This document shows positions 55,260-64,000 of a stretch of 64,000 nucleotides of DNA, piece after piece. The notes below the pieces were generated by a model. The model was not told the DNA's origin. It worked only from the letters and a program-made list of their open reading frames with translations, and ran no database searches. The stretch is from Geodermatophilus ruber. GTDB taxonomy: Bacteria; Actinomycetota; Actinomycetes; Mycobacteriales; Geodermatophilaceae. Position 1 is the stretch's first letter. Each line of letters starts with the position of its first letter. Location: assembly GCF_900114385.1 (NCBI RefSeq), contig NZ_FOSW01000014.1, positions 96,648 through 160,647 on the forward strand. Reading direction: 5' to 3'. The translations under genes were made by a program, and so were the position numbers.

Positions 55260-56213
55260 CTACTTGATCGCCAGCGGGTTGACCGGCGAGCCGGTGGCCC
55301 GGTGCACCTTCAGCGGGGCGGCGGCGTAGAGGAACGTGTACTGGCGGTCCTCCGCGCAGCTGTCGGCCAGCGCCTCCAGGTCGCAGATCTCGGTGAGCGC
55401 GACACCCAGGTTGCGCATCAGGGCGCAGTGCAGCGGCAGGGCGGTGCCGTTGTTGGGGTCGTAGGTGACCTCGTTGGCGATGGTGTCGGTGACCAGGTTG
55501 GGGATCTCCATGTCCTGGAACCAGGACACCAGCTCCGGGCTGTAGACCAGGCCGGGCTCGTTGAAGCCCTCGTAGAACTTCTCGCCCTGGTCGTGGAACA
55601 GCTGCAGGAAGTTGGTCCGGATGATGAGGATGTCGTGCTTCTCGATCCGGGTGCCCTGGGCCTCGGCGCAGGCCATGAGGTCCTCGTGGGTGAAGGCCTC
55701 ACCCTTGTCGAGGGTCTTCTTCCCCCGGTGCCGGGCGATGTCGAGCAGGATGCCGCGGCCCACGACGCCGCGCCGGGCGATCGGCTCCACGCTGGCGCGG
55801 TCCAAGCCGCCGACCGTCGTCCGGGCGTCGTAGCCGTTCCAGATCTGCCCGCCGTACCAGACGTGGCCGAGCGCGTCGTACTGCGTGGAACCCTGCAGGA
55901 AGGCGTTGATCTTGTCGTCGGCGTAGTGCAGGCCGCCGGGGAACTGCGGGGCGTCGGGGGAGTCCCAGCTGGACTCGTCGAGGATCATCGTCCGCTCGGC
56001 CGGCGAGCGACCGGGCCAGACCGGGTCACCCTTGGGGTCACCGATCAGCCGCTGCAGGGTGAACACCCGCCCCTGCCGGACCTGCTGGACCCCGCGGAGG
56101 ACCTCCTCGGCGGTGAGGTAGTTCAGGGAGCCGACCTCGTCCTCGGGCCCCCACTTGCCCCAGTTGGTGGGGGCATCGGCCAGGACGTCGGTCATGTCGG
56201 GCACGTTGGGCAC
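55260..56213 (-). CDS. Cyclase family protein (KynB-like)
   Basis: 317 residues from a GTG complementary to 56211-56213, with GAGGAG upstream. The sequence NWGKWGPEDEVGSLNYLTAEEVLRG, HYADDKINAFLQGSTQYDALGHVWYGGQIWNGY (in parts), and GRGILLDIARHRG match the cyclase/KynB family, where the HxGTHxDxPxH metal motif is replaced here by QYDALGHVWYGG. Such proteins hydrolyse cyclic or formamide substrates. First gene of an operon with the CoA ligase and crotonase. Divergent from the DyP peroxidase gene. Confidence 0.88.
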   Translation of the reverse strand: MPNVPDMTDVLADAPTNWGKWGPEDEVGSLNYLTAEEVLRGVQQVRQGRVFTLQRLIGDPKGDPVWPGRSPAERTMILDESSWDSPDAPQFPGGLHYADDKINAFLQGSTQYDALGHVWYGGQIWNGYDARTTVGGLDRASVEPIARRGVVGRGILLDIARHRGKKTLDKGEAFTHEDLMACAEAQGTRIEKHDILIIRTNFLQLFHDQGEKFYEGFNEPGLVYSPELVSWFQDMEIPNLVTDTIANEVTYDPNNGTALPLHCALMRNLGVALTEICDLEALADSCAEDRQYTFLYAAAPLKVHRATGSPVNPLAIK

Positions 56214-56389
56214 GGGGGTCTCCTCGCGACTGAGGGATGAGATGTGCCCACCGTCACAGTCGACGGTTGCGCCTGGCAAGGGGGTCGGCGCGAGCCCTGC
56301 AACGTCGCCGCAACGTCGGCCGGCCGCACGTATCGTGGCGCGGCGGCGGCCCCGCCGGCCGGGCGCCATGGACGACGGGGGACGACGCC

Positions 56390-57706
56390 GTGACCGAGCA
56401 CGACGCGGCAGCGCCGCGGCCCGCGGGCGTCTCGCGCCGCCGGCTCCTCGGGCTGGCCGGCGCCGGGACCGCGGGCGTGCTCGCGGCCGGCGCCGCCGGC
56501 GGGCTCATCGGGCGGGTGACCGCGGAGGACGCCTCGGCCCTCGCCCCGGCTGCTCCTGCCGGGCCGGCATCCGCCGACGCCGTGGAGTTCACCGGTCCGA
56601 TCCAGGCCGGCATCGTCACCCCGGCGCAGGAGCGGCTGCACTTCGTCGCCTTCGACGTCCTCACCGACAGCCGCGACGACCTGGCGGGGATGCTCCGGAC
56701 CTGGACGGCGGCCGCGCGGCGGCTGACGGCCGGCCGCGGTGCCGGGCCGGTCGGGGCGGCCGACGGGGCGCCGGCCGCGGTGCCCGACGACACCGGCGAG
56801 ACGCTCGGGCTGCCGGCGTCCGGGCTGACGCTGACCATCGGCTTCGGGCCCACCCTGTTCACCACCGCCGACGGCCGGGACCCCTTCGGCCTGGCCTCCC
56901 GCCGGCCCCCGCCGCTGGTCGAGCTGCCCGCCTTCGACGGCGACGAGATCGACCCGGCGATCAGCGGCGGCGACCTGTGCATCCAGGCCTGCGCCAACGA
57001 CCCGCAGGTGGCCGTGCACGCCGTCCGCAACCTGATCCGGCTCGGGCAGGGGGTGGTGCGCGTCCGCTGGACGCAGCTCGGCTTCGGACGGACGTCGTCG
57101 ACGACCACCGGGCAGGAGACGCCCCGCAACCTGTTCGGCTTCAAGGACGGCACGAACAACCTCAAGGCCGAGGCAGCCGAGGCGCTCGACCGGTTCGTGT
57201 GGGTCGCCCCGGGGGACGGCGTCGACTGGATGGTCGGCGGCACGTACCTGGTCACCCGCCGCATCCGGATGCTGCTGGAGGCGTTCGACGAGACCCCGCT
57301 GGGCGAGCAGGAGGCGGTGATCGGCCGCGCCAAGGGCAGCGGCGCCCCGCTGGGCCGGCGGGCGGAGTTCGACCCGGTCGACCTCACCGCGCAGGCCGAC
57401 GGCCGGCCCGCCATCCCGGAGACCAGCCACGTGTTCCTGTCCCATCCGAACACCGCGGGGACGGCGATCCTGCGCCGTGGCTACAGCTTCGTCGACGGCA
57501 CCGACGGGGAGGGCCGCCTCGATGCCGGGCTGTTCTTCATCGCCTTCCAGCGTGATCCGGCGACCGGCTTCGTCCAGGTGCAGCGGAAGCTGCGGACCGA
57601 CGCGATGAACGAGTACATCCGGCACACGTCGTCGGCGGTCTTCGCCTGCCCGCCCGGTGTCCAGGGGGACGACGACTGGTGGGGGCGCACCCTTTTCGAG
57701 GGGTGA
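56390..57706 (+). CDS. Tat-exported DyP-type peroxidase (EfeB-like)
   Basis: 438 residues from a GTG at 56390. Twin-arginine signal: SRRRLLGLAGAG at 15-26, then a hydrophobic Ala/Gly segment. DyP motifs are GFKDGTNN near 249 (GxxDG, distal Asp), the heme-ligand region SHVFLSHPN near 347, RRGYSF, and FIAFQRDP near the C-terminus. This fits EfeB/YcdB, a heme peroxidase moved across the membrane folded. EfeU/EfeO partners are not in the window. Lone gene, so the iron-uptake role is uncertain. Confidence 0.92.
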   Translation: MTEHDAAAPRPAGVSRRRLLGLAGAGTAGVLAAGAAGGLIGRVTAEDASALAPAAPAGPASADAVEFTGPIQAGIVTPAQERLHFVAFDVLTDSRDDLAGMLRTWTAAARRLTAGRGAGPVGAADGAPAAVPDDTGETLGLPASGLTLTIGFGPTLFTTADGRDPFGLASRRPPPLVELPAFDGDEIDPAISGGDLCIQACANDPQVAVHAVRNLIRLGQGVVRVRWTQLGFGRTSSTTTGQETPRNLFGFKDGTNNLKAEAAEALDRFVWVAPGDGVDWMVGGTYLVTRRIRMLLEAFDETPLGEQEAVIGRAKGSGAPLGRRAEFDPVDLTAQADGRPAIPETSHVFLSHPNTAGTAILRRGYSFVDGTDGEGRLDAGLFFIAFQRDPATGFVQVQRKLRTDAMNEYIRHTSSAVFACPPGVQGDDDWWGRTLFEG

Positions 57707-57823
57707 CGCAGGACCCTGCCTGCGCATGTGTACCGGCGGAGGAGACTGGACATCCTGCACCGAGGGCACCGGCGCCCTCGGGTCGCAGCCGAGCGGCCGA
57801 GTCCAGGCGAGGGGTGAGCCACC

Positions 57824-59524
57824 GTGGTCGAGCCGGGTCGGCGCCACCTGGGAGACCGCTACGAGCTGGCTTCCCTGATCGCCGCCGGCGGCATGGGCCA
57901 GGTGTGGCGCGGCACGGATGCGCTGCTGGCCCGCCCCGTCGCGGTCAAGGTGCTCCGCAGCGAGTACACCGGCGACCCGACCTTCCTGGCCCGCTTCCGC
58001 GCCGAGGCCCAGCACGCCGCGGCGCTCAGCCACCCGAACATCGCCGCCGTCTACGACTACGGCGAGGTCACGGCGACCGACGGCAGCGGCGAGACGCTGG
58101 CCTACCTGGTGATGGAGCTGGTCGAGGGCGAGCCGCTGTCGGCGGTGCTGCAGCGGGAGGGCCGGCTGGACGCCGGGGCCACGCTGGCGGTGCTCGAGCA
58201 GACGGCCGCCGCGCTCGCCGAGGCCCACCGCGTCGGCCTGGTCCACCGCGACGTCAAGCCGGGCAACATCCTGGTCCGCGACGACGGCAGCGTGAAGATC
58301 ACCGACTTCGGCATCGCGTGGTCCGCCGGCAGCGTGCCGCTCACCAAGACCGGCCAGGTGATGGGCACCCCGCAGTACCTCGCCCCGGAGCAGGCCGAGG
58401 GCCAGCACCCGACCCCGGCGAGCGACGTCTACGCCCTGGGACTGGTCGGCTACGAGTGCCTGACCGGGCACCCGGCCTTCGACGGCGAGAACGCCGTCAC
58501 GATCGCGCTCAAGCAGCTGCGGGAGGACCCCGATCCGCTGCCGGCCGACCTGCCCGGTGACGTCCGCACGCTCATCCGCCGGGCGATGTGCAAGGAGCCC
58601 GGGGTCCGGATCCCCGACGGTGCGGCGTTCGTGGCCGCGATCCAGGACCTGCGGGCCGGTCACCCGCAGCCCGAGCCCTCACCCACCCGCGCCGTGCCGG
58701 TGCTCCCCCCGCCCGCCCTGCCGGACGGCGGGCCACCGGCCGTCGTGCCGGCGACCGGCCCGGGGAGCACGTCCGGCACCAGCAGCCCGCCCCCGCCGTC
58801 CCCCCGGCCGCGCCGGCGGCGGGTGGCCGCCGTGCTCGTGCCGCTGGTCGCCCTCCTGCTGGGCGCCGCCACCGCCGCCGCGGTCTTCGCGGTGGTCTCC
58901 GACGGCCAGGGGCGGATGACCGTGGGGGCCTCTCAGACCCGCGACGGCGAGCAGGTCGTGCTCGACGCCGGGGACTACCTGGGCCGGCCGGTCGACGAGG
59001 TGGCGCTGTCGCTCAGCGCACGCGGGCTGCTCGTGAACCGCCAGGAGCAGGTCAGCGGCGACGCCCTCCCCGGCATGGTCACCGGGGTGTCCCCGACCGG
59101 GGTGCAGCTGTCGGCCGGCGACGACGTCCTCGTCTCCTTCGCCGTTGCCCCGCCCGAGACGTCCGCGCCGCGAGCGGGATCCCCTCCCGTCGCGAGCGTC
59201 ACCGGCGAGGAGGACAGCACGCCCTCCCGGGAGCGGAGTCCGCGGACGACCGCGCCGGCCCCCACGCCCGCCCCCGCCCCCGTGGAGCGGACGCCGAGCC
59301 CGCGCGCGCAGCCCGAGGAGCTGCCCGGCACCGGCCCGGCGCCGTCACCGTCGACCACGAGGGCCGCCCCGTCACCGCCGACCACGAGGGCCGCCCCGTC
59401 ACCGCCGTCCTCGTCACCGCCTCCGTCGTCGCCCCCTCCGTCGACGAGCGCGCCGTCGTCGCCGGGCACGTCGACTGCTCCCTCGACTCCCCCCTCGTCG
59501 CCGGCCGCACCGCTGGAGGACTGA
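57824..59524 (+). CDS. Receptor-type Ser/Thr kinase 1 with PASTA-like domain
   Basis: 566 residues from a GTG at 57824. Kinase core: [23 protein letters not shown] near 141, DFGIAWS and the loop GTPQYLAPEQ. A Pro-rich linker and TM near 336-356 (AAVLVPLVALLLGAATAAAVFAV) lead to one PASTA-like unit (YLGRPVDEVALSLSARGLLV ... DVLVSFAV) and a Ser/Pro/Thr tail containing two 30-bp tandem units (TTRAAPSPP). It is about 60 percent alike, by eye, to the following kinase, so the two are probably duplicates. No phosphatase or FHA gene is adjacent. Ligand unknown. Confidence 0.92.
   Translation: MVEPGRRHLGDRYELASLIAAGGMGQVWRGTDALLARPVAVKVLRSEYTGDPTFLARFRAEAQHAAALSHPNIAAVYDYGEVTATDGSGETLAYLVMELVEGEPLSAVLQREGRLDAGATLAVLEQTAAALAEAHRVGLVHRDVKPGNILVRDDGSVKITDFGIAWSAGSVPLTKTGQVMGTPQYLAPEQAEGQHPTPASDVYALGLVGYECLTGHPAFDGENAVTIALKQLREDPDPLPADLPGDVRTLIRRAMCKEPGVRIPDGAAFVAAIQDLRAGHPQPEPSPTRAVPVLPPPALPDGGPPAVVPATGPGSTSGTSSPPPPSPRPRRRRVAAVLVPLVALLLGAATAAAVFAVVSDGQGRMTVGASQTRDGEQVVLDAGDYLGRPVDEVALSLSARGLLVNRQEQVSGDALPGMVTGVSPTGVQLSAGDDVLVSFAVAPPETSAPRAGSPPVASVTGEEDSTPSRERSPRTTAPAPTPAPAPVERTPSPRAQPEELPGTGPAPSPSTTRAAPSPPTTRAAPSPPSSSPPPSSPPPSTSAPSSPGTSTAPSTPPSSPAAPLED
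59345..59404 (+). repeat. 30-bp tandem repeat in kinase 1 tail
   Basis: Two near-identical units whose shared core includes ACCACGAGGGCCGCCCCGTC encode TTRAAPSPP. In-frame, so copy number may vary. Confidence 0.7.
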
Positions 59525-59627
59525 GGGGCACGGGCCGCGGTCGGCTCCCCGACGTGTCCGACCGGGGCGACGGTGGCAGGCTGGAGGGCCGCCGGGGGAC
59601 GGCGGGCGAGGTCAGGAGGGGCACGAG

Positions 59628-61088
59628 GTGGAGCCAGGGCCACGCATGCTCGGGGACCGCTACGAGCTGCTCACCCTGATCGCCACCGGCGGGATGGGAC
59701 AGGTGTGGCGGGCCCGGGACCGCCTCCTCGACCGTGCCGTGGCGGTCAAGCTGCTGCGCAGCGAGTACACCGGCGACCCGACGTTCCTCGCCCGGTTCCG
59801 CGCCGAGGCGCACCACACCGCGCGCCTGGTGCACCAGAACATCGCCGCGCTGCACGACTACGGCGAGGTGACCGCCGCCAACGGCAGCGGGGAGACCCTC
59901 GCCTACCTGGTGATGGAGCTCGTCGAGGGCGAGCCGCTGTCGTCGCTGCTGGCCCGCGAAGGGCGGCTGGACCCGGCGCGCACGCTGGACATCATCGGCC
60001 AGACCGCCTCCGCGCTCGCCGTCGCGCACGCGGCCGGTGTGGTGCACCGCGACGTCAAGCCCGGCAACGTGCTGGTCGGCGCGGATGGCATCGTCAAGAT
60101 GACCGACTTCGGGATCGCCTGGTCGGCCTCGAGCGTGCCGCTGACCCGCACCGGGCAGGTCGTCGGCACCGCCCACTACCTGTCCCCCGAGCAGGCCGAT
60201 GGCGCCAAGGCGGGCCCGGCCAGCGACGTCTACGCGTTGGGGATCATCGCCTACGAGTGCCTGGCCGGCCGCCGGGCGTTCGACGGCGAGAGCCCGGTGC
60301 AGATCGCGCTGTCCCAGCTGCGGGACGAGCCCGATCCGCTGCCCGCGGACGTCCCGGGTCCCGTCCGCACCCTGGTCGCCCGGGCGCTGGTGAAGGACCC
60401 GGCGCAGCGCTTCGCCGACGGGGCCGCGTTCCGGGCGGCCGTGGACGACGTCCGTGCCGGCCGGTCGCTCCCGCCGGTCCTGCCGGCGACGCAGAACCTG
60501 CCCCTCCCCGCCGCGCTTCCCGATAGTGCATTTCCTGCTGCTGCGGTGCCGTCCGCGCTGCGTCGCCGCCGGGTGCTGGTGCCGCTCGCCGCGCTGCTGG
60601 CCGGCGTGGGCATCGGCATCGGGGCCCTGCAGCTGGCGGGGGACGACGGGACGCCGACGAGCGCGGCGGTGGCCGTGGACGAGGGGCCGGAGGGGATCCT
60701 GGTGATCGCCGCGGACCTCGTCGGCCGGCCGGTCGACGAGGTCGAGGCCGAGCTTGTCGATCGGGGCCTGCGGGTGCTGCGGAAAGCCGAGGAGCGCTCC
60801 GACGTCCCCTCCGGGACGGCCACCGCGGTCGGGCCGGTCGGCCGGCTGGCCGAGGGGGACCTGGTGACGGTCGGGTTCGCCACCGCCCCGCCCGCCCCCG
60901 AGCCCGAGGTCGTCGTCCCGCAGGTCGACGTGCCGGAGGTGGTCGCCCCGGCGCCCGCCCCCGCGCCGGCTCCGGTCGACGACGAGGAGGACGAGGACGC
61001 CGGGCATGACAAGGACGCCGGGCATGACAAGGACCGGGGCAACGGGAACGGCCGGGGGAACGGGAACGGGGGGCGCGGCCGGGACTGA
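59628..61088 (+). CDS. Receptor-type Ser/Thr kinase 2 with PASTA-like domain
   Basis: 486 residues from a GTG at 59628 with AGGAGGGG six bases upstream. Kinase: [23 protein letters not shown] near 140, DFGIAWS and [13 protein letters not shown] near 315-335 ([19 protein letters not shown]) precedes a single PASTA-like unit ([21 protein letters not shown] ... LVTVGFA). The tail changes from Ala/Pro repeats to acidic [13 protein letters not shown] and Gly/Asn/Arg repeats, unlike the tail of kinase 1. It follows kinase 1 by 103 bp. Confidence 0.92.
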   Translation: MEPGPRMLGDRYELLTLIATGGMGQVWRARDRLLDRAVAVKLLRSEYTGDPTFLARFRAEAHHTARLVHQNIAALHDYGEVTAANGSGETLAYLVMELVEGEPLSSLLAREGRLDPARTLDIIGQTASALAVAHAAGVVHRDVKPGNVLVGADGIVKMTDFGIAWSASSVPLTRTGQVVGTAHYLSPEQADGAKAGPASDVYALGIIAYECLAGRRAFDGESPVQIALSQLRDEPDPLPADVPGPVRTLVARALVKDPAQRFADGAAFRAAVDDVRAGRSLPPVLPATQNLPLPAALPDSAFPAAAVPSALRRRRVLVPLAALLAGVGIGIGALQLAGDDGTPTSAAVAVDEGPEGILVIAADLVGRPVDEVEAELVDRGLRVLRKAEERSDVPSGTATAVGPVGRLAEGDLVTVGFATAPPAPEPEVVVPQVDVPEVVAPAPAPAPAPVDDEEDEDAGHDKDAGHDKDRGNGNGRGNGNGGRGRD

Positions 61089-61102
61089 CCGCCCCCGGCG
61101 GG

Positions 61103-61726
61103 TCAGGACCGGCGGGCCGGAGCGACCCACAGCGCGGCGCCGAGGGCGGCCAGCGCTGCGGTGAGGACGAACCCGCGGTTGCTGTCGACCCCGGGCAACA
61201 CCACGAGGACCCAGAACACCGCCACCCCGGTGAGCCCGCCGGCGGCGATCCGCCAGGACGCGTCGGACCGCAGCCGGGCACCGGGAGCGAAGCGGGCCAC
61301 CGAGGGCAGCAGGCCCAGCACCGTCGCGAGGGTCGCGAACGCCGACCAGAGGGGAACCGTCGACCAGAACGACGCGGCGCCGAACCCGAGGACGAGGCCC
61401 AGCTCGAGCAGCACCAGGCTCAGCGCGGCGAGGCCGGTGCCGATGAGCGCGGCCCGGTCCTGCGGTGTCCGGGGCTGCTTCGGCGCCTTCGGCTCCTCGG
61501 CCTTCGGGGGCGGCGGCAGCGTGCCGACGCCGGGCAGTCCCGGGACGAAGTCGACCGGCCCGGTGGGCTGCACCGGGGTCTCCGCCGGGACCTCCGCGCC
61601 GGGCACGTCGATGCGCGGCAGCTGCTGGGTGCCGGCCACGGTCGCGGCGACCGGGATCTCGGCGGTCACGGGGTGCTCCGGATCCGACTGGGCGGTCGGC
61701 TGCGGGCTGATGATGGGCTGAGACAC
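61103..61726 (-). CDS. Four-helix membrane protein, Pro-rich N-terminus
   Basis: 207 residues from the ATG complementary to 61724-61726. About 90 Pro/Ala/Thr-rich residues (cytoplasmic by the positive KQPRTPQDR edge) precede four hydrophobic segments ([63 protein letters not shown] and [17 protein letters not shown]). No recognised family. Convergent with kinase 2 (14-bp gap) and divergent from cinA. Confidence 0.75.
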   Translation of the reverse strand: MSQPIISPQPTAQSDPEHPVTAEIPVAATVAGTQQLPRIDVPGAEVPAETPVQPTGPVDFVPGLPGVGTLPPPPKAEEPKAPKQPRTPQDRAALIGTGLAALSLVLLELGLVLGFGAASFWSTVPLWSAFATLATVLGLLPSVARFAPGARLRSDASWRIAAGGLTGVAVFWVLVVLPGVDSNRGFVLTAALAALGAALWVAPARRS

Positions 61727-61852
61727 GGCTCCTCCTCGCTCGCGCGCGGTGGCCCGGGGGCGGACCAGTTCGTCCCCGGGACGCTATCCGGACGGCCGCC
61801 GATGACCGGGGAGGCGGCCCGGCGGGTCCCCGCGGTCACTAGGGTCGGCCGG

Positions 61853-63130
61853 GTGGTCGCGCGCGCAGGGATCGTCGTCACCGGCACCGAGGTGCTCACC
61901 GGCCGGGTGAGCGACCGCAACGGCCCCTGGCTGGCCGAGCAGCTGCGCCGCATGGGCGTCGACGTCGGCACCGTGCTCGTGGTCGGCGACCGGCCCGAGG
62001 ATCTGCGGGCGGCCCTGGGTTTCCTCATCGCCGCGGGGGAGGACCTCCTCCTCACCACCGGCGGGCTCGGCCCCACCGCCGACGACCTCACTGCCGAGAT
62101 CGTTGCCGAGGTGCAGGGCCGCCCGATGGCACTCGACCCGTCGCTGGAGCGGGAGATCGCCGGGATCGTCGAGGGACTCATGGACGGCCGTCGCTGGCGG
62201 GCCGACGCCGAGGCCACCGCCGCCGGCGTCCGCAAGCAGGCGATGGTCCCCGCCGGGGCGACGGTCCTCCCGCCGGTCGGGACGGCGCCGGGCCTCGTCG
62301 TCCCCCCTGCCGAGGGGCGCACCGGGCCGGCCGTCGTCGTGCTGCCCGGGCCGCCGCCGGAGCTGCAGGGGATGTGGCCGGCGGCGCTGGCCGCCGAGCC
62401 GGTGCAGCAGGCCCTGGCTGCGCGCAGCGAGCTGTACCAGGAGACCGTGCGGCTGTGGGGCACGCTGGAGTCGCAACTGGCGGCGACGCTGCGGCAGCAC
62501 GAGTTCCCCGGCCTGGAGATCACCACCTGCCTGCGGGACGGCGAGCTGGAGATCGTCACCCGCTACGGTCCCGATGCCCAGCCGGTCTACGACCGGCTGA
62601 TGTCGGTGCTCAGGGAGGCGCACGGCGAGCAGCTGTTCTCCACCGGGCCGACCGTCGACGACTTGGTGGCCGATGCGCTCGCGGGGAAGGGGCTCACCGT
62701 CGCGACGGCGGAGTCCTGTACCAGCGGTCTGCTGGCCGCGCGACTCACCGAGCGGGCCGGCTCCTCGGCGTGGGTCCTGGGCGGGGTCGCCTCGTACGCG
62801 AACTCGGCGAAGGAGAACCTGGTCGGCGTGCCCGCGGAGATGCTGGCCGAGCACGGCGCGGTGAGCACCCAGGTGGCGGCGGCCCTGGCGGAGGGTGCGC
62901 GCGCCCGCTTCGGTGCTGACGTGGGGGTCGGGATCACCGGGATCGCCGGCCCCGGCGGCGGAACGCCGGACAAGCCGGTCGGCACGGTGCACCTGTGCGT
63001 GATCGGGCCCGACGGCAGCCGGCCGAGCTCCGTCGTCCTGCCGGGTTCGCGCTCGGCGGTGCGGCAGCGGGCGGTCACCCTCGCCATGCACATGCTCCGG
63101 CACCTGCTCCTGGGCGGCCCGCCGGCCTGA
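61853..63130 (+). CDS. cinA: CinA (molybdopterin-binding and NMN deamidase domains)
   Basis: 425 residues. GTG 61853 begins (M)[23 protein letters not shown], the family N-terminus; ATG 61802 is also in frame but has no ribosome-binding site. The N-terminal MoCF-like domain has [17 protein letters not shown] and [14 protein letters not shown]. The C-terminal PncC-like domain has [33 protein letters not shown] and [18 protein letters not shown]. It hydrolyses ADP-ribose-type pyrophosphates and deamidates NMN for NAD recycling. Complete. Confidence 0.95.
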   Translation: MVARAGIVVTGTEVLTGRVSDRNGPWLAEQLRRMGVDVGTVLVVGDRPEDLRAALGFLIAAGEDLLLTTGGLGPTADDLTAEIVAEVQGRPMALDPSLEREIAGIVEGLMDGRRWRADAEATAAGVRKQAMVPAGATVLPPVGTAPGLVVPPAEGRTGPAVVVLPGPPPELQGMWPAALAAEPVQQALAARSELYQETVRLWGTLESQLAATLRQHEFPGLEITTCLRDGELEIVTRYGPDAQPVYDRLMSVLREAHGEQLFSTGPTVDDLVADALAGKGLTVATAESCTSGLLAARLTERAGSSAWVLGGVASYANSAKENLVGVPAEMLAEHGAVSTQVAAALAEGARARFGADVGVGITGIAGPGGGTPDKPVGTVHLCVIGPDGSRPSSVVLPGSRSAVRQRAVTLAMHMLRHLLLGGPPA

Positions 63131-63383
63131 CCGCCGGGCGGTTCGATCGGCCGGCCCCCACCCGCCTGTGGCAAGCAACTCTTCCTCGTCGTCGAGGGCG
63201 CTGGGTGGGCTCCGGCGCCGACGAGCGGCGCCGTTCGATCGGACCGGGGAGGCGGAGCCTCCCGTGGACGGACCGCGGAGAGCGGCCTCATACACCAGAA
63301 TCCCCAGCCGCGGCGATGAAGCCTGAACGTGTGGACAGGGCTTTGACCTGGGGATTTCCCTGGCTCCGCCGGCCCATGCGGAC

Positions 63384-63389
63384 TAGGAT
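63384..63389 (+). promoter_or_regulatory. Likely -10 element of the DUF222 gene
   Basis: TAGGAT ends six bases before the ATG at 63396, so transcription would begin at or next to the start codon and give a leaderless mRNA. There is no good -35 at 17 bp. Confidence 0.45.
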
Positions 63390-63390
63390 T

Positions 63391-63404
63391 CGAACATGTG
63401 TTCG
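63391..63404. promoter_or_regulatory. LexA/SOS box overlapping the DUF222 start
   Basis: CGAACATGTGTTCG matches the actinobacterial SOS box CGAAC-N4-GTTCG exactly. The start ATG (63396-63398) forms part of the N4 spacer. LexA binding would block transcription at the start site. Confidence 0.75.
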
Positions 63405-64000
63405 GGTCGCGGAGGGGGTGTCGTGGCCGGGTTGACCGCGGCGCTGGAAGGGCTGGCCGGCGAGGACCTGTTCGGGTGCGGCGCCCCCGAGCTGCTGGAC
63501 CGCACCCGTGCGCTGGTGGCCGCCCGCAACCGGCTCGAGGCCGAGCTGGCCCGCACCGTCCGGCGCGGAGAGCTGGCGCAGGCGCCCGAGCACGACGGGC
63601 TCACCACGATGGCCTCCTGGCTGCGCGGGCACGCCCACCTGTCGGGAGTCGAGGCCGGCCGGGTGGTGCGCAACGGGCGGGCGCTGGAGCAGCTGCCCGC
63701 GCTGGCCGCGGCGCACGCGGCCGGGCGGGTGAGCGCCGAGCAGGTGGCGGTGGTGGAGCCGATCACCCGCCCGGACAACCGCGCGGCCGCCGCGGAGCGG
63801 GGGGTGGACCTGGCCGAGATCGACCGGGTGCTGGCCGGGCTCGCCACCGAGCGGCCGCATGCGGAGCTGCGGATGGCGGTGCACCGGCACCTGGCCTGGC
63901 TGGATCAGGACGGCCCCGAGCCCGACCCCACCGAGGGCCGCACGCTGCGCCTCGCCACGCACCCCGACGGGCACCTCTCCTTCCGCGGCGACCTGGACCC
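63396..64000 (+). CDS. DUF222 (13E12 repeat-type) HNH endonuclease family protein, partial
   Basis: At least 201 residues from ATG 63396, cut by the right edge. The DUF222 domain is clear: LLDRTRALVAARNRLEAELA, TMASWLRGHAHLSGVEAGRVV, ALAAAHAAGRVSAEQVAVV and AEIDRVLAGLA. In complete members an HNH nuclease motif follows at the C-terminus. The family is amplified in actinobacterial genomes and related to REP13E12 proteins of mycobacteria, some of which are LexA-regulated. Here the SOS box spans the start codon and a leaderless transcript is likely. Whether HNH is present cannot be seen. Confidence 0.9.
   Translation, partial: MCSGRGGGVVAGLTAALEGLAGEDLFGCGAPELLDRTRALVAARNRLEAELARTVRRGELAQAPEHDGLTTMASWLRGHAHLSGVEAGRVVRNGRALEQLPALAAAHAAGRVSAEQVAVVEPITRPDNRAAAAERGVDLAEIDRVLAGLATERPHAELRMAVHRHLAWLDQDGPEPDPTEGRTLRLATHPDGHLSFRGDLD

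Overview
This is high-GC actinobacterial chromosome. Codon third positions are almost all G or C, GTG starts are common, and there is a CrgA/PknA/PknB/PbpA/RodA/PstP/FHA block. I infer Geodermatophilaceae or a close relative from the overall gene order, but nothing in the window proves the family. The left 25 kb keeps the gyrase-to-FhaA synteny known from mycobacteria, so the window probably lies near the replication origin.

Layout. 1-2 kb: a partial NAD(P)-binding protein and an APC permease. 2.2-8.5 kb: gyrB, gyrA, a DUF3566 membrane protein, tRNA-Ile(GAT), a DLW-39 microprotein and tRNA-Ala(TGC). 8.46-9.61 kb: a small remnant island inserted at tRNA-Ala, with a perfect 23-bp repeat of the tRNA 3' end, the C-terminal stub of a tyrosine integrase and a GAF-ANTAR regulator. 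9.7-15.7 kb: a DUF1059 protein, cyclophilin, rhomboid protease, PH-domain protein, thiolase, a gene-free tract with DnaA-box-like motifs and a LexA-like box, crgA, a DUF881 protein and a pabA/trpG-type amidotransferase. 15.8-25.1 kb, minus strand: the operon fhaA-fhaB-(20-codon ORF)-pstP-rodA-pbpA-pknA-pknB, which links Ser/Thr phosphorylation to septal and polar cell-wall synthesis. tRNA-Leu(CAG) follows.

25.8-42.5 kb is a mosaic of metabolic and regulatory genes: a GGDEF-EAL protein, an acyl-CoA dehydrogenase divergent from a TetR gene, GNAT, aldose epimerase, MOSC and S4 proteins, a transaminase/omega-amidase pair, a CYTH-CHAD protein, a metallophosphoesterase, TetR and GntR regulators, and small proteins. 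Two identical parS-like 14-bp palindromes lie at 29.19 and 33.69 kb.

42.6-52.0 kb is the most distinctive region. It holds an ini-type locus: a membrane-anchored Hsp70-fold ATPase and a large LuxR/LAL regulator transcribed leftward, and an IniB-domain protein with an extreme Asp/His/Asn repeat body plus two dynamin-like GTPases (IniA/IniC type) transcribed rightward. The divergent spacer carries paired CCCCTAACGGGG motifs. The mycobacterial iniBAC locus is known as a cell-envelope stress operon, so I infer an envelope stress and membrane-remodelling module here.

52-56 kb: a small membrane protein and an acyl-CoA/cyclase catabolic operon with paired 18-bp palindromes. 56.4-63.1 kb: a Tat-exported DyP peroxidase, two tandem receptor-type Ser/Thr kinases unlike pknA/pknB, a membrane protein and CinA. 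The window ends inside a DUF222 (13E12-type) gene whose start codon lies within a perfect LexA/SOS box.
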